A stretch of DNA of 64,000 nt from Microbacterium pumilum. GTDB taxonomy: Bacteria; Actinomycetota; Actinomycetes; Actinomycetales; Microbacteriaceae. Within the stretch, counting starts at the first letter, position 1; each line of letters begins with the position of its first letter. Below are positions 8,367 through 18,186 of this stretch, one piece after another. The translations under genes and the position numbers were made by a program. The notes below the pieces were generated by a model. It was given only the letters and a program-made list of their open reading frames with translations, searched no databases and was not told where the DNA came from. The DNA lies in assembly GCF_039530225.1 (NCBI RefSeq), contig NZ_BAAAOH010000001.1, forward strand, positions 3,410,001 through 3,474,000. The letters are read 5' to 3'.

Positions 8367-9649
8367 TCAGCGGCTCGGCGTGCGGGACGCCAATCGGATG
8401 CGTCGGACAGCAGCGGTGACGCCGAGCGCCACCAGTATAGCCGCGGCTGTGCCGAGCGTGAGCGGCAGACTCCCGTACACGAAGGTGTCACGGGTGGGCA
8501 GCAGGGGCGATGCGGGCCTGGGCGCGGCATCCGCCGGAGGCAGCGGCGCGACCTCGACCGGCCGCACCGTCGGCACCGGCAGCGGGTCGCTCTGCGCACG
8601 TCGGTACACGCGGATCCACTCCTCGAGGCTTCCCATCGGGTTGGCCGAGACCAGCGGCACCTCCGCGGTGACGGCGGATGCGGCATCCACGATGCCGTAC
8701 CCGTACAGCGGATCGGGTACCGCCGTCGCCGCGGCGGCGGGGTGGGCGGTCTGGATGATGCGGTTGATCACATTCTCGGCGTCGAGGTCGGGATGGGCGG
8801 CGCGGACCAGGGCGGCGATCCCGGCACGATCGGCGCCGCGCCGCTCGTGCCGTTCCACAGCACGAGGCTGCCGTCCGCGGACACGCCGACGAGCTTCTCG
8901 CTCGGCGCCGACACGCCGATCGTGATGCCCTGCGTCGACGCCTCGACGCTCGCTCGTCCCTCCGGGTCCAGGCCGGCGACGGTGAGCACTCCGGGAATGG
9001 TCGCGGGGGCACCCACGCGTGTGGTGCCGCTGCCGCGGTTGCCGGCCGCCACCACCACGACGACATCGTGGTCGAACGCGTAGAGGAACGCCTGATCCCA
9101 GCTCTCGTCCCAGTCCGGTGTGTTCGTGGTGAGAGACAGGTTGATGACATCCGCCCCGTTGTCGACTGACCACAGGATCGCCTCGGCGATCTGCTCGGTG
9201 AACGGTCGCGTCGCGGACGCGCCGAACCCCACGGACACCGACAGCAGCCCGGCCTCAGGGGCGACGCCGATCATTCCGGCATCCGGTCCGGTGCCGCGTC
9301 CGGCCGCGAGGGAGGCCACCCAGCTGCCGTGGTTGGCGTCGACGGCTCCGATCGGAGTGCGGCCATCGTCGCTGCCGACTCCCGACACGTCGGTGCCGCC
9401 CACGACCGCCGCCGTGAACTCGACGGGTCCCCTCCCGACGCCGGTGTCGATGATCGCGATCCGCACGCCCGCGCCGCGTGTCGTCTCCCACGCCTTCTCG
9501 ATGCCGTAGTCGTCGAGCCAGTACTCGGCGCTGCGAATCGGATCCTTCTCAGGCGTGGGCTCGGGCGGGGTCGCCGCGAGGGCCTGGGTGCCGCCGCCCG
9601 CGGCAAGAATGCCCCCGACGAGCAGAGCTCCGGCCAGTCGGCGGATCAT
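8367..9649 (-). pseudogene. secreted subtilase (S8), interrupted by a frameshift
   Basis: The first frame starts at ATG 9649 with a signal peptide (residues 1-26) and carries Asp68 (IIDTG), His107 (NHGSWVA), the oxyanion Asn204 (AAGN) and Ser269 (GTSGAAP). About six codons later it runs into nonsense sequence, while the adjacent frame continues with AGIAALVRAAHPDL and a C-terminal membrane segment (YGSLPLTLGTAAAILVALGV). Adding one base at about 8824/8825 restores IVAGIAALVR and a protein of about 427 residues with the layout of a mycosin-like anchored protease. This is either a recent 1-bp deletion or a sequencing error. The ATG overlaps the DUF501 stop as ATGA. Confidence 0.8.
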
Positions 9650-10164
9650 CCGCTGGCCCTCGGATTCGTGCAGACGCACCGGTCGGGCGACCACGACGAC
9701 AGGGCGAGAGCGCGATCGCCGATCGGATTGACACCGGGACCCGCCGCCAGTGCATGGCCCGCCACAGCGTGCAGGCACTTGACACGCGTGGGCATGCCGC
9801 CGGCAGAGATCCCCTCGATCTCGTCGACCTCGCCGTATTCGGCGCGGTCGGCCAGGTAGGCCTCGTGCGCTTTCGCGTAGGCGTCGGCGAGCTCTTCGTC
9901 GGCCGCGAGCTCATCGTTGAGGTCGCGCATCATATGGCTCGCCTCGAGCGTCGACATCGCGGCGGTCGCCGCGGGATGCGTGAGGTAGTAGAACGTGGGG
10001 AACGGGCTTCCGTCGGCCAGCCGTGGTGCAGTCGCGGCCACCGTGGGGTTGCCGCAGACGCAGCGTGCCGCGATGCCGACGACACCCCGTGCGGGACGGC
10101 CGAGCTGCTCGCGCAGAGCCGCGAGATCGGCGTCGCTGACGGGCGGGAACGGAGGGGTCGTCAC
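9646..10164 (-). CDS. DUF501 domain protein
   Basis: 172 residues. The family hallmark is a set of Cys/His residues: CVCGNP near residue 35, VKCLHAVAGHALA near 130, and CVC near 163. The gene sits between ftsB and a protease gene, as in many Actinobacteria where DUF501 follows the septum protein and enolase (in Mycobacterium it is next to ppx). The biochemical role is not known. Its stop overlaps the start of the subtilase gene, so both are translated from one transcript. Confidence 0.92.
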   Translation of the reverse strand: MTTPPFPPVSDADLAALREQLGRPARGVVGIAARCVCGNPTVAATAPRLADGSPFPTFYYLTHPAATAAMSTLEASHMMRDLNDELAADEELADAYAKAHEAYLADRAEYGEVDEIEGISAGGMPTRVKCLHAVAGHALAAGPGVNPIGDRALALSSWSPDRCVCTNPRASG

Positions 10165-10228
10165 GCTGAAAGGCTACCTGCGGACGGCTGGGACGAGGCT
10201 GGGCCGGCGGCCCGCCGCGCCTCGCTCT

Positions 10229-10249
10229 GAGCGCCGGCTCACGGCGCTC
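10229..10249 (-). terminator. hairpin at the 3' end of ftsB
   Basis: An 8-bp perfect stem (GAGCGCCG with CGGCGCTC, five-base loop) overlaps the ftsB stop codon. There is no T tract, so it may only attenuate or stabilise the transcript between ftsB and DUF501. Confidence 0.4.
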
Positions 10250-10781
10250 CGGTGCCGGTCTCGCTCGGTGTCGATGTGGGGTCCGGCACGCCGACGGTGA
10301 GGGGCTTGACCGTCTGCGCGAGCCCCGCTGCGGTGACCGATCGCACGAGCTGCGACATCCAGTCCGTCCGTGTCTGCTCGAGCTCGGCGCTGATCGGCGT
10401 CTGCTCCTGCGGGGCGAGCTCGGGCGGCAGATCGTTGTCGACCAGGTAGACGACCTCGCCGGGCCTCACGTAGTAGAGCCGCTCGCGGGCCTGGGTGGTG
10501 ATGTACGCCGGATCGGTCCATCGAGCACGCTGAGACTCGAGGTCGGCGACTTCCTGGCGGGTGAGTTCGACGGCTGATTCCAGTGCGGCGATCTGCTGCC
10601 GCTGGTCGAGATACGTGCCGATGGTGGGCACGAGGACGAAAGCCGCGAGAACGACGAGCCCCATCATGATCACCATGAAGCCCGAGAGACGGATGCCGCC
10701 GAGCCACCCTCGCACGTCGACCGGTCGGCGCGCCGCACGCCGCTGGGGAGCGCGAGAAGGAGGAGCCGCCTTCTCTGCCAC
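10239..10781 (-). CDS. ftsB: FtsB/DivIC septum formation protein
   Basis: 180 residues: a cytoplasmic N-terminus rich in Arg, one membrane segment at about 32-51, then a coiled coil (about 58-90, DQRQQIAALESAVELTRQEV) and the conserved ARERLYYVRPGEVVYLV. This is the layout of FtsB/DivIC, a bitopic divisome protein that works with FtsL and FtsQ outside the membrane. It lies 33 bases behind enolase, the order found across Actinobacteria. A Pro/Thr-rich tail ends the protein. Confidence 0.92.
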   Translation of the reverse strand: MAEKAAPPSRAPQRRAARRPVDVRGWLGGIRLSGFMVIMMGLVVLAAFVLVPTIGTYLDQRQQIAALESAVELTRQEVADLESQRARWTDPAYITTQARERLYYVRPGEVVYLVDNDLPPELAPQEQTPISAELEQTRTDWMSQLVRSVTAAGLAQTVKPLTVGVPDPTSTPSETGTGAP

Positions 10782-10814
10782 GGCTCCTCCTTACGTGAAT
10801 CCCAGTGCTGGGCC

Positions 10815-12155
<1,341 letters not shown>

Positions 12156-12201
12156 CTAGTGAGGCGGATGCGTCGGCCACAGGCGCGGTTCGAGGGAGCG
12201 G

Positions 12202-12870
12202 TCACACGACCAGTGCGATCGCGATGCCGTCGTAGCCCTTGCGATCGAGCGTCTGCAGTGCTGTGGCGTCGAACCGAGGATCTCGGGCGAGCAGCTCGAG
12301 ACCTCGCTGCGTCCCGATCACCTGAGGGTTCATGGTGGCGGGATTGGCCACTTCGCCGCCGCGGCCGATGTTGTCGACGACGACGACCGTGCCCGGCCTG
12401 CCGAGACGCGCCGCCCAATCGATGTAGATCGTGTTCGACTCCTTGTCTGCGTCGATGAAGACGAGGTCGAACGGCTCGGAGCCCTCCAGCGTGGGCAGCA
12501 CGTCCGCCGCGCGTCCGACCATGATCTTGACCCGGTCGCCCACGCCGGCGCGATCGAGGTTCGCCCGGGCGATCCGCGCGTTCTCGGGTTCGGCCTCGAC
12601 CGTGACCACGCTACCGCCGGGGGCGAGGCCGCGCGCCATCCAGATCGTCGAGTAGGCGCCGAGCGTTCCGATCTCGAGCACTCGACGGGCCCCGGAGATG
12701 CGGACGAGGAGCTGCAGCAGCTTTCCGGACACGGGTGCCACCTCGATCGCCGGCATTCCTGCGGCGTGCTGCTCGGCGACGGCGGTCTCGAGGTCGGGGT
12801 CGTGTCCGACGAGGGTCTCGGTGAGGTAGGCGTCGACACGCCGCCAGGACTCGGGTGTGGGGTCGGCCAT
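12202..12870 (-). CDS. SAM-dependent O-methyltransferase
   Basis: 222 residues from ATG 12870; an upstream in-frame ATG would add 49 residues of non-family sequence. It matches the class I O-methyltransferase group (caffeoyl-CoA OMT/COMT type): VLEIGTLGAYSTIWMA for SAM binding, VTVEAEP, and LVFIDADKESNTIYIDWA with the metal-binding Asp, followed by VVVDNIGRGG. Substrate unknown; many actinobacterial homologues are annotated only as O-methyltransferase. The DUF4442 gene is divergent, 155 bases away. Confidence 0.92.
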   Translation of the reverse strand: MADPTPESWRRVDAYLTETLVGHDPDLETAVAEQHAAGMPAIEVAPVSGKLLQLLVRISGARRVLEIGTLGAYSTIWMARGLAPGGSVVTVEAEPENARIARANLDRAGVGDRVKIMVGRAADVLPTLEGSEPFDLVFIDADKESNTIYIDWAARLGRPGTVVVVDNIGRGGEVANPATMNPQVIGTQRGLELLARDPRFDATALQTLDRKGYDGIAIALVV

Positions 12871-13025
12871 GCCGCCAGCCAACCGCCCCGAGACCGGCCG
12901 GTCAAGGGGCTGAGGGTGCCGCGCGGGGCCGCGCAGCCGGCCCGATGGGTGGAAACCCCCCTCGGTTTGTAGACCGCCGACAGTCGATGTGTCCGCACGT
13001 CGCGGCCTCGGGCACACTGACCGGC

Positions 13026-13511
13026 ATGGAAGTCACTCCCCGGCGCCTCGCCGTCGGCATGAGCCTCTGGGCACCCAACTTCTTCAGCGGTATCCGCATC
13101 AAGCGCTTCTCCGCCGACTGGACCAGCGCGACGGTCGAGCTGCATGTGAACCCCGTCACTCGCAACTACGTGAAGACGGCGTTCGGCGGCTCGATGTCGG
13201 CGATGACGGACCCCTACTTCTTCATGCTCGTAATGCACCAGCTCGGGCGCGAGTACGTCGTGTGGGACACGCGCGGCGAGATCGAGTTCGTGAAACCGGG
13301 GCGCGGCGTGCTCACCGCGCACTTCGAGGTGCCGCGCGAGAAGGCCGTCGAGCTGCGAGAGCGCGCTCGCGGTGGCGCGAAGGTGCTGGAGTGGTTCGAG
13401 ACCGAGATCACCGACGCCGACGGCGACGTGATCGCCCGCGTGCGGCGCGAGGTCTACGTTCGCGAGAAGCGACGCGTCACGGGATCGAAGGCAGAGCAAG
13501 CGCCGAAGTGA
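13026..13511 (+). CDS. DUF4442 hotdog-fold protein
   Basis: 161 residues. The sequence is a DUF4442 single hotdog domain, the fold of acyl-CoA thioesterases: FFSGIRIKRFSADWTSATVEL, then NYVKTAFGGSMSAMTDPYFF, then DTRGEIEFVKPGRG. A thioesterase activity is possible but no catalytic residue can be pointed to with confidence. The start at 13026 is favoured over longer frames because CACACT at 13013-13018 lies seven bases upstream, a leaderless arrangement, and because the fold begins here. Confidence 0.85.
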   Translation: MEVTPRRLAVGMSLWAPNFFSGIRIKRFSADWTSATVELHVNPVTRNYVKTAFGGSMSAMTDPYFFMLVMHQLGREYVVWDTRGEIEFVKPGRGVLTAHFEVPREKAVELRERARGGAKVLEWFETEITDADGDVIARVRREVYVREKRRVTGSKAEQAPK

Positions 13512-13542
13512 GTGTCTGCCCGACCGCGGTAAGGTTCCGCGC

Positions 13543-14796
13543 GTGACCACACCGTCGCTCGAACGCCGGCTGGGGCTCGGCGACGCCGTCTTCATCGGGC
13601 TCGGCTCGATGATCGGCGCCGGGGTGTTCTCCGTCTTCGCTCCGGCCGCCGCCGCGGCCGGGACCGGGCTGCTCATCGGACTCGTGCTTGCGGCGATCGT
13701 CGCTTTCGGCAACGCCACGTCGTCGGCGCAGCTCGCTGCCGCCCACCCGACGTCGGGTGGCACCTATGCGTACGGTCGCGCGGAACTCGGGCCCTGGTGG
13801 GGATTCGTCGCAGGCTGGGGTTTCGTGGTCGGCAAGTTGGCGAGCGGCGCGGCGATGGCGCTCACTTTCGCCGCGTACGCCGCTCCACCTGGATGGGAGC
13901 GTCCGGTCGCGATCCTCGCAGTGGTGGCCATTTCGGCCGTCAACTGGTTCGGGGTCACCCGGACGGCACAGCTCGCTCGCGTCATCGTGGTGATCGCGCT
14001 CCTCGCGCTCGCGGTCGCCGTCGCGGCGGGTGCCGCAACGCCGGACGTTCCGAGATGGCTGGACGCCGACGAGGTGTGGGTCGGTGGGTGGTACGGCATT
14101 CTGCAGGCGGGCGGCCTGCTCTTCTTCGCGTTCGCGGGTTATGCACGCATCGCGACGATGGGCGAGGAGGTGCGCGACCCCGCGCGAACCATCCCACGAG
14201 CCATCGTGATCGCCTTTGCCGCCGCGGTCATCGTCTACGCGGCGGTGGGTGTCGCCGTGCTGTCCACCCTCGGCCCCGAAGCCACGGCGCTTTCCACCGA
14301 GCCTGTGGCCGACGCGGTCGCGACCGCCGGATGGGGCTGGGCTGTGCCTGTGGTCAGGATCGGCGCCGCGGCGGCGTCGCTGGGCGCGCTCCTGGCACTC
14401 ATCGCGGGAATCAGCAGGACGATGTTCGCGATGGCCCGCGAAGATGATCTCCCTCGCCTGTTCGCCGCGGTTCATCCGCGTTGGAAGGTGCCGCACCGGG
14501 CGGAGGTCGCAGTCGCTGCGGCGGTGGTGGCGATCGTCTCCCTCGTCGACATCCGGGGCGCGATCGGCTTCTCGTCGTTCGGGGTGCTGCTCTACTACCT
14601 CGTCGCGAACATCGCGGCATTCCGGCAGCGCCCGAGCGCCCGTCGATATCCCCGGGTGCTGCAGATCGTCGGGGGCATCGGGTGCGTGGTGCTGGGCGTC
14701 ACGCTGCCCTGGCAGAGCGTGGCCGCGGGTGCCGCGGTGGTCGCGATCGGCATCATCTACCGCGCACTGCGCCTGCGCTTCAGCCGAGCGGCTTGA
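13543..14796 (+). CDS. APC-family amino acid permease
   Basis: 417 residues with about twelve hydrophobic segments. The first, FIGLGSMIGAGVFSVFAPA, carries the G-S-x-I-G-x-G-V-F motif of the amino acid-polyamine-organocation family that binds the substrate backbone. The closest type is the YjeH/cationic amino acid transporter-like branch; substrate unassigned. GTG start with TAAGGT (13530-13535) seven bases upstream, so probably leaderless. Its last 17 bases overlap the 3' end of hisS on the opposite strand. Confidence 0.92.
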   Translation: MTTPSLERRLGLGDAVFIGLGSMIGAGVFSVFAPAAAAAGTGLLIGLVLAAIVAFGNATSSAQLAAAHPTSGGTYAYGRAELGPWWGFVAGWGFVVGKLASGAAMALTFAAYAAPPGWERPVAILAVVAISAVNWFGVTRTAQLARVIVVIALLALAVAVAAGAATPDVPRWLDADEVWVGGWYGILQAGGLLFFAFAGYARIATMGEEVRDPARTIPRAIVIAFAAAVIVYAAVGVAVLSTLGPEATALSTEPVADAVATAGWGWAVPVVRIGAAAASLGALLALIAGISRTMFAMAREDDLPRLFAAVHPRWKVPHRAEVAVAAAVVAIVSLVDIRGAIGFSSFGVLLYYLVANIAAFRQRPSARRYPRVLQIVGGIGCVVLGVTLPWQSVAAGAAVVAIGIIYRALRLRFSRAA

Positions 14797-16216
14797 CCTC
14801 GAGCGTCTCGCTGGTCGCGCCGGATGAGACGGTCGCGAAGGCGGTGTATCCATCGGATGCCGCGCGCTCGAGCAGCGCCTTGAGGTTCTTCGTCCGCTGC
14901 TCGAGCCGCACGCGCGAGCCCTGGCCGACGAGAGCGGACTTCAGCGCCAGGAGTTCACCGAGCGGGACGTCCCGATCATGGACCAGCACGACCGCGGCGG
15001 CGGCGGCATCCGCTCTCGCCTCTACGAGGTCGACGATGCGCTCGAAGCCGATCGAGAAGCCGACAGCCGGGACGTCCTGGCCGAGGAATCGGCCGATCAT
15101 GCCGTCGTAGCGTCCGCCGCCCCCCAGCGAGTACTCCACAGATGGGTGGGCGAGCTCGAAGATCGTGCCGGTGTAGTACCCCATGCCGCGCACCAGGAAC
15201 GGGTCGAAGATGAGCGGGATGTCGGCGGACGCCCCGGCTTGCGTGCCGCGCGCCGCCGCGACGGCCTCGCCGATCTGCACCAGGTGCGCCACGATCTCAT
15301 CGGGCGCCTCGGGCGGGAGGAGCTTTCGGATCTGCCCCTCGCCGTACGGGTTGTACTCGAGCGTCATCGGGCGCCGCAGGAACGCCTCCAGCGCGTCCAC
15401 GGCCGCGTGCTCCGGTCCCTGAGCGTGCGATTCCGGTCCCTGAGCCTGTGATTCCGGTCCCTGAGCGTGTGATTCCGGTCCCTCAGCGTGTGACTCCGGT
15501 CCCTGAGCCTGTGACTTCGGTCCCTGAGCCTGTCGAAGGGCGCGGGTCCGCAGTTCCGCGACCACTCCCTCGGGTCCGACCTTGTCGAGTTTGTCGATCG
15601 TGATGAGAGCGCCCGGCCGCTCCTGCGCGGTGAACCCGAAGCCGTCGAGCATCCAGTCCAGCGCTCGTCGATCGTTGATCCGCACCGTCGCCCCTTCGAG
15701 ACCGAGGGCGTCGACGGTGTCGAGGGTCGCCACGATGAGCTCGGCCTCGGCGCGGGGTGACGGATCTCCGATGATGTCGATGTCGCACTGCACGAACTGG
15801 CGGTAGCGGCCCTTCTGCGGACGCTCGGCACGCCAGACCGGCGCGCTCTGGATGGCGCGGAAGACCGTCGGCAGCTCGGCCCGGTGGCTCGCGTAGAACC
15901 TCGCGAGCGGCACCGTGAGGTCGTAGCGCAGGCCCAGATCCGCCAGGCGGGCGGTGTCCACAGCCACGGAATCCTCCGCTGCAGCGCGGACGGCCTCGGC
16001 ATCCAGACCCCGCTTCAGGACGTTGTACGCGAGCTTCTCGTTGTCGCCGCCGATCCCGGCGTGCAGCCGCGAGTACTCCTCCACGACGGGCGTCTCGATC
16101 TCGTCGAAGCCGTGGGCGGCGTAGCGCTCGCGGATGACGCCGAGCACACGCTCGCGACGGGCCTTCTCGGCGGGGAGGAAGTCGCGCATGCCACGCGGAG
16201 GATTGACGGATGCCAC
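14780..16216 (-). CDS. hisS: histidyl-tRNA synthetase with repeat insert
   Basis: 478 residues, longer than the usual 420-430. Class II signatures are intact: the N-terminal PPRGMRDFLP, YDLTVPLARF, the motif-2 stretch GRYRQFVQCDIDIIG (136-150) and the histidine loop RGMGYYTGTIFEL, followed by the anticodon-binding domain. Residues about 229-269 are a seven-residue repeat ([Q/H]AQGPES, six units) that is absent from the family; it is encoded by six 21-bp units at 15411-15536 and keeps the frame. It lies in a surface insertion between catalytic segments, so activity is probably kept. The gene follows mazG by 12 bases. Confidence 0.95.
   Translation of the reverse strand: MASVNPPRGMRDFLPAEKARRERVLGVIRERYAAHGFDEIETPVVEEYSRLHAGIGGDNEKLAYNVLKRGLDAEAVRAAAEDSVAVDTARLADLGLRYDLTVPLARFYASHRAELPTVFRAIQSAPVWRAERPQKGRYRQFVQCDIDIIGDPSPRAEAELIVATLDTVDALGLEGATVRINDRRALDWMLDGFGFTAQERPGALITIDKLDKVGPEGVVAELRTRALRQAQGPKSQAQGPESHAEGPESHAQGPESQAQGPESHAQGPEHAAVDALEAFLRRPMTLEYNPYGEGQIRKLLPPEAPDEIVAHLVQIGEAVAAARGTQAGASADIPLIFDPFLVRGMGYYTGTIFELAHPSVEYSLGGGGRYDGMIGRFLGQDVPAVGFSIGFERIVDLVEARADAAAAAVVLVHDRDVPLGELLALKSALVGQGSRVRLEQRTKNLKALLERAASDGYTAFATVSSGATSETLEVKPLG
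15411..15536 (-). repeat. six tandem 21-bp units inside hisS
   Basis: Six consecutive 21-bp units, each containing CGGTCCCTGAGC or a near variant on the plus strand. Unit differences are confined to a few positions. The last unit merges into a 22-bp sequence (15519-15540) that recurs with one mismatch at 56676-56697, so the array probably grew from a dispersed repeat. Confidence 0.9.
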
Positions 16217-16228
16217 CCGTGCATTCTT

Positions 16229-16939
16229 TCAGGTCGGGTCCGGTCCCACCGGCGCGATCGGGTCTTCCGACTCCGCGCGACGGGTTTCGGCTTGCAGCTC
16301 CCGCAGGCGTTCGCGGAGCGCACGGTCGGCATCCCATCCGTTCGCGCGGGCGGTCGCGACCAGCGCCAGGAGCGCGTCCCCGAGCTCGGATTCGGAGGAG
16401 GGCTCGACGGAAGCTCGGGTGTCGGGTGCCACCACCACGTCCACCAGTGCTGCCTTGCCGACGAGCTTCTGAGCGAGGGCGAGGCTCGGCATCCGTTCAC
16501 TCACCCCGTCGAGCACGCTCGTGCGGGTGTGCTTCTCGGCCGCTTTCGCGGCGTTCCAGAGCACCAGGACCTGTTCGGGCGTCGTCGCGACGGCGTCACC
16601 GAAGACGTGCGGATGCCGGCGCACCATCTTCTCGGTCAGCCCCGCGGCCACATCGTCGATGTCGAACGGTTCGACGGGATCGCGCGAGGCGATCTCGGCG
16701 TGGAACAGCACCTGCCAGAGCAGGTCGCCGAGCTCTTCGCGCAGCTCCGCGCGGGATCCGTCCTCTACGGCGTCGACGAGCTCGGCGCTCTCTTCCACGA
16801 GGTAGGGCACCAGCGCGCGGTGGTCGATCTGCTGCGTCCACACGCAGCGATCGCGCACGGCGCGCATCGTGTCGGCCGCTGCTCGCAGCGGGTCGACGAC
16901 TCCGGCATCCGGTCGGTCTGGTCTCGCTGGATCGGTCAC
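16229..16939 (-). CDS. mazG: MazG nucleotide pyrophosphohydrolase
   Basis: 236 residues, GTG start overlapping the nhaA stop as GTGA. One MazG domain with the metal-binding acidic pattern EESAELVDA (E49, E50, E53) and EELGDLLWQV (E68, E69, D72). MazG hydrolyses non-canonical and canonical NTPs to NMP and pyrophosphate, and is thought to clean the nucleotide pool and lower ppGpp. The family copy near mfd and eno is conserved in Actinobacteria. hisS follows after 12 bases. Confidence 0.93.
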   Translation of the reverse strand: MTDPARPDRPDAGVVDPLRAAADTMRAVRDRCVWTQQIDHRALVPYLVEESAELVDAVEDGSRAELREELGDLLWQVLFHAEIASRDPVEPFDIDDVAAGLTEKMVRRHPHVFGDAVATTPEQVLVLWNAAKAAEKHTRTSVLDGVSERMPSLALAQKLVGKAALVDVVVAPDTRASVEPSSESELGDALLALVATARANGWDADRALRERLRELQAETRRAESEDPIAPVGPDPT

Positions 16940-18090
16940 GGCACCTCCACGACGACTCCGCGGCGATGGTGCGCCGCACGCAACGACACCAGGATCCCGG
17001 CGACGAGCAGGGAGATCACCGACCCGGCGAGCACTCCGAGCACGGCCTGGTCACGGATCTCGGGGCGCGCCGAGAAGGCCAGCTCCGACAGCAGGAGCGA
17101 GACGGTGAATCCGATGCCGCCCAATGCCCCTGCCGCGAGCAGGTCGGCAAAGGCGAGGTGGGGGGCGTCTTCGCGCCTGCCGAGGCGCAGCGCGATCCAG
17201 CCGAACACCGAGATGCCCAGGACCTTGCCCACCGGGAGCGCGATGAGCACACCCCAGAAAGCCGGAGAGAGATCGCCGATCGAGACCGCAGGGATGGCCA
17301 CGAGCGCCGCCGAGAAGGCGAACAGCGGCATGACGATGACGTTGACCCAGGGTTCGAGAGCATGGCGGGTGCGAAGCGCGGGCTGCTGCGCCATGGCGAG
17401 GCCGAGCGCGACACCCGCGATCGTCGCGTGCACCCCCGACTGGAGGACGAGGACCCAGGTCGCGATGGCGAGGATCACGAGCACGACGGCGATCGGCACC
17501 CGGGCTCGGGTGCCGAGCCTGCGGCTGAGGACACCGAAGATCGCCACCGCGATCGCCGCCGCGGCGAGCAGGCCGAAGTTGACATCGGTGGCGAACAGCA
17601 CGGCGATGAAGATGATCCCCACGATGTCATCGAGGATGGCGAGCGCCATGAGGAAGATCCGAAGGCTCGCGGGCAGCCCCTTGCCGAAGACCGCGAGCAC
17701 ACCGAGCGCGAAGGCGATGTCGGTGGCCGTCGGGATCGGCCATCCCGACACGGTGTCGGATCCCGAGGCGATCGCGAGATAGATCGCGATCGGAATGATG
17801 ACACCGCCCGCGGCGGCGATCGCCGGCTGCATCGCCTTGCGGGCGGAGTTGAGCTCACCGCTGGTGAGCTCGAACTGCAGCTCGACGGCGACCACGAAGA
17901 AGAAGACCGCGAGCAGGCCGTCCTGGATCCAGTGCGAGACCGACAGCTCGAACATGCCCGGGATGCCGGCGTACTCATGCATGAAATGGTCGACCGCGGG
18001 GCCTGCCGGCGAATTGGCCACGATGAGTCCGAGCGCGGCCGCGGCCAGCAGCACGACCGCGGGAAAACGCGCGGAGCGAAGCAGCGACAT
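16936..18090 (-). CDS. nhaA: Na+/H+ antiporter NhaA
   Basis: 384 residues, the standard NhaA length, with about twelve membrane segments. The transport aspartates are present: IPTATDIAFALGVL (D124) and ALAILDDIVGII (D154, D155, equivalent to the E. coli Asp163/164 pair). The protein exchanges two protons for one sodium ion across the cytoplasmic membrane. The start at 18090 has GGAAGGA upstream. A far longer frame reading on beyond this ATG is antisense to ppc and is not coding. Coupled to mazG by a four-base overlap. Confidence 0.96.
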   Translation of the reverse strand: MSLLRSARFPAVVLLAAAALGLIVANSPAGPAVDHFMHEYAGIPGMFELSVSHWIQDGLLAVFFFVVAVELQFELTSGELNSARKAMQPAIAAAGGVIIPIAIYLAIASGSDTVSGWPIPTATDIAFALGVLAVFGKGLPASLRIFLMALAILDDIVGIIFIAVLFATDVNFGLLAAAAIAVAIFGVLSRRLGTRARVPIAVVLVILAIATWVLVLQSGVHATIAGVALGLAMAQQPALRTRHALEPWVNVIVMPLFAFSAALVAIPAVSIGDLSPAFWGVLIALPVGKVLGISVFGWIALRLGRREDAPHLAFADLLAAGALGGIGFTVSLLLSELAFSARPEIRDQAVLGVLAGSVISLLVAGILVSLRAAHHRRGVVVEVP

Positions 18091-18186
18091 CGGGTCCTTC
18101 CGTCGGAGACGAAGTCTATCGACGCGTTGCGTCACACGATCGGCGACGATACGTCCGCGAAACAGGGCGGCGATAGCCTCGACGGC

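Noticed and set aside
6817..8925. 702-codon plus-strand frame
   Set aside because: Antisense to ndh; Arg/Asp/Val-rich with no family features.
12330..13763. 477-codon minus-strand frame
   Set aside because: Spans methyltransferase in a wrong frame and the DUF4442 gene in antisense.
15411..15536. Tandem units in hisS as a disrupted gene
   Set aside because: Units keep the frame and all catalytic motifs remain; treated as an insert, not a break.
16210..18186. Long plus-strand extension before ppc
   Set aside because: It is Arg/Asp/Gly-rich shadow sequence opposite mazG and nhaA; the family protein begins at 18187.
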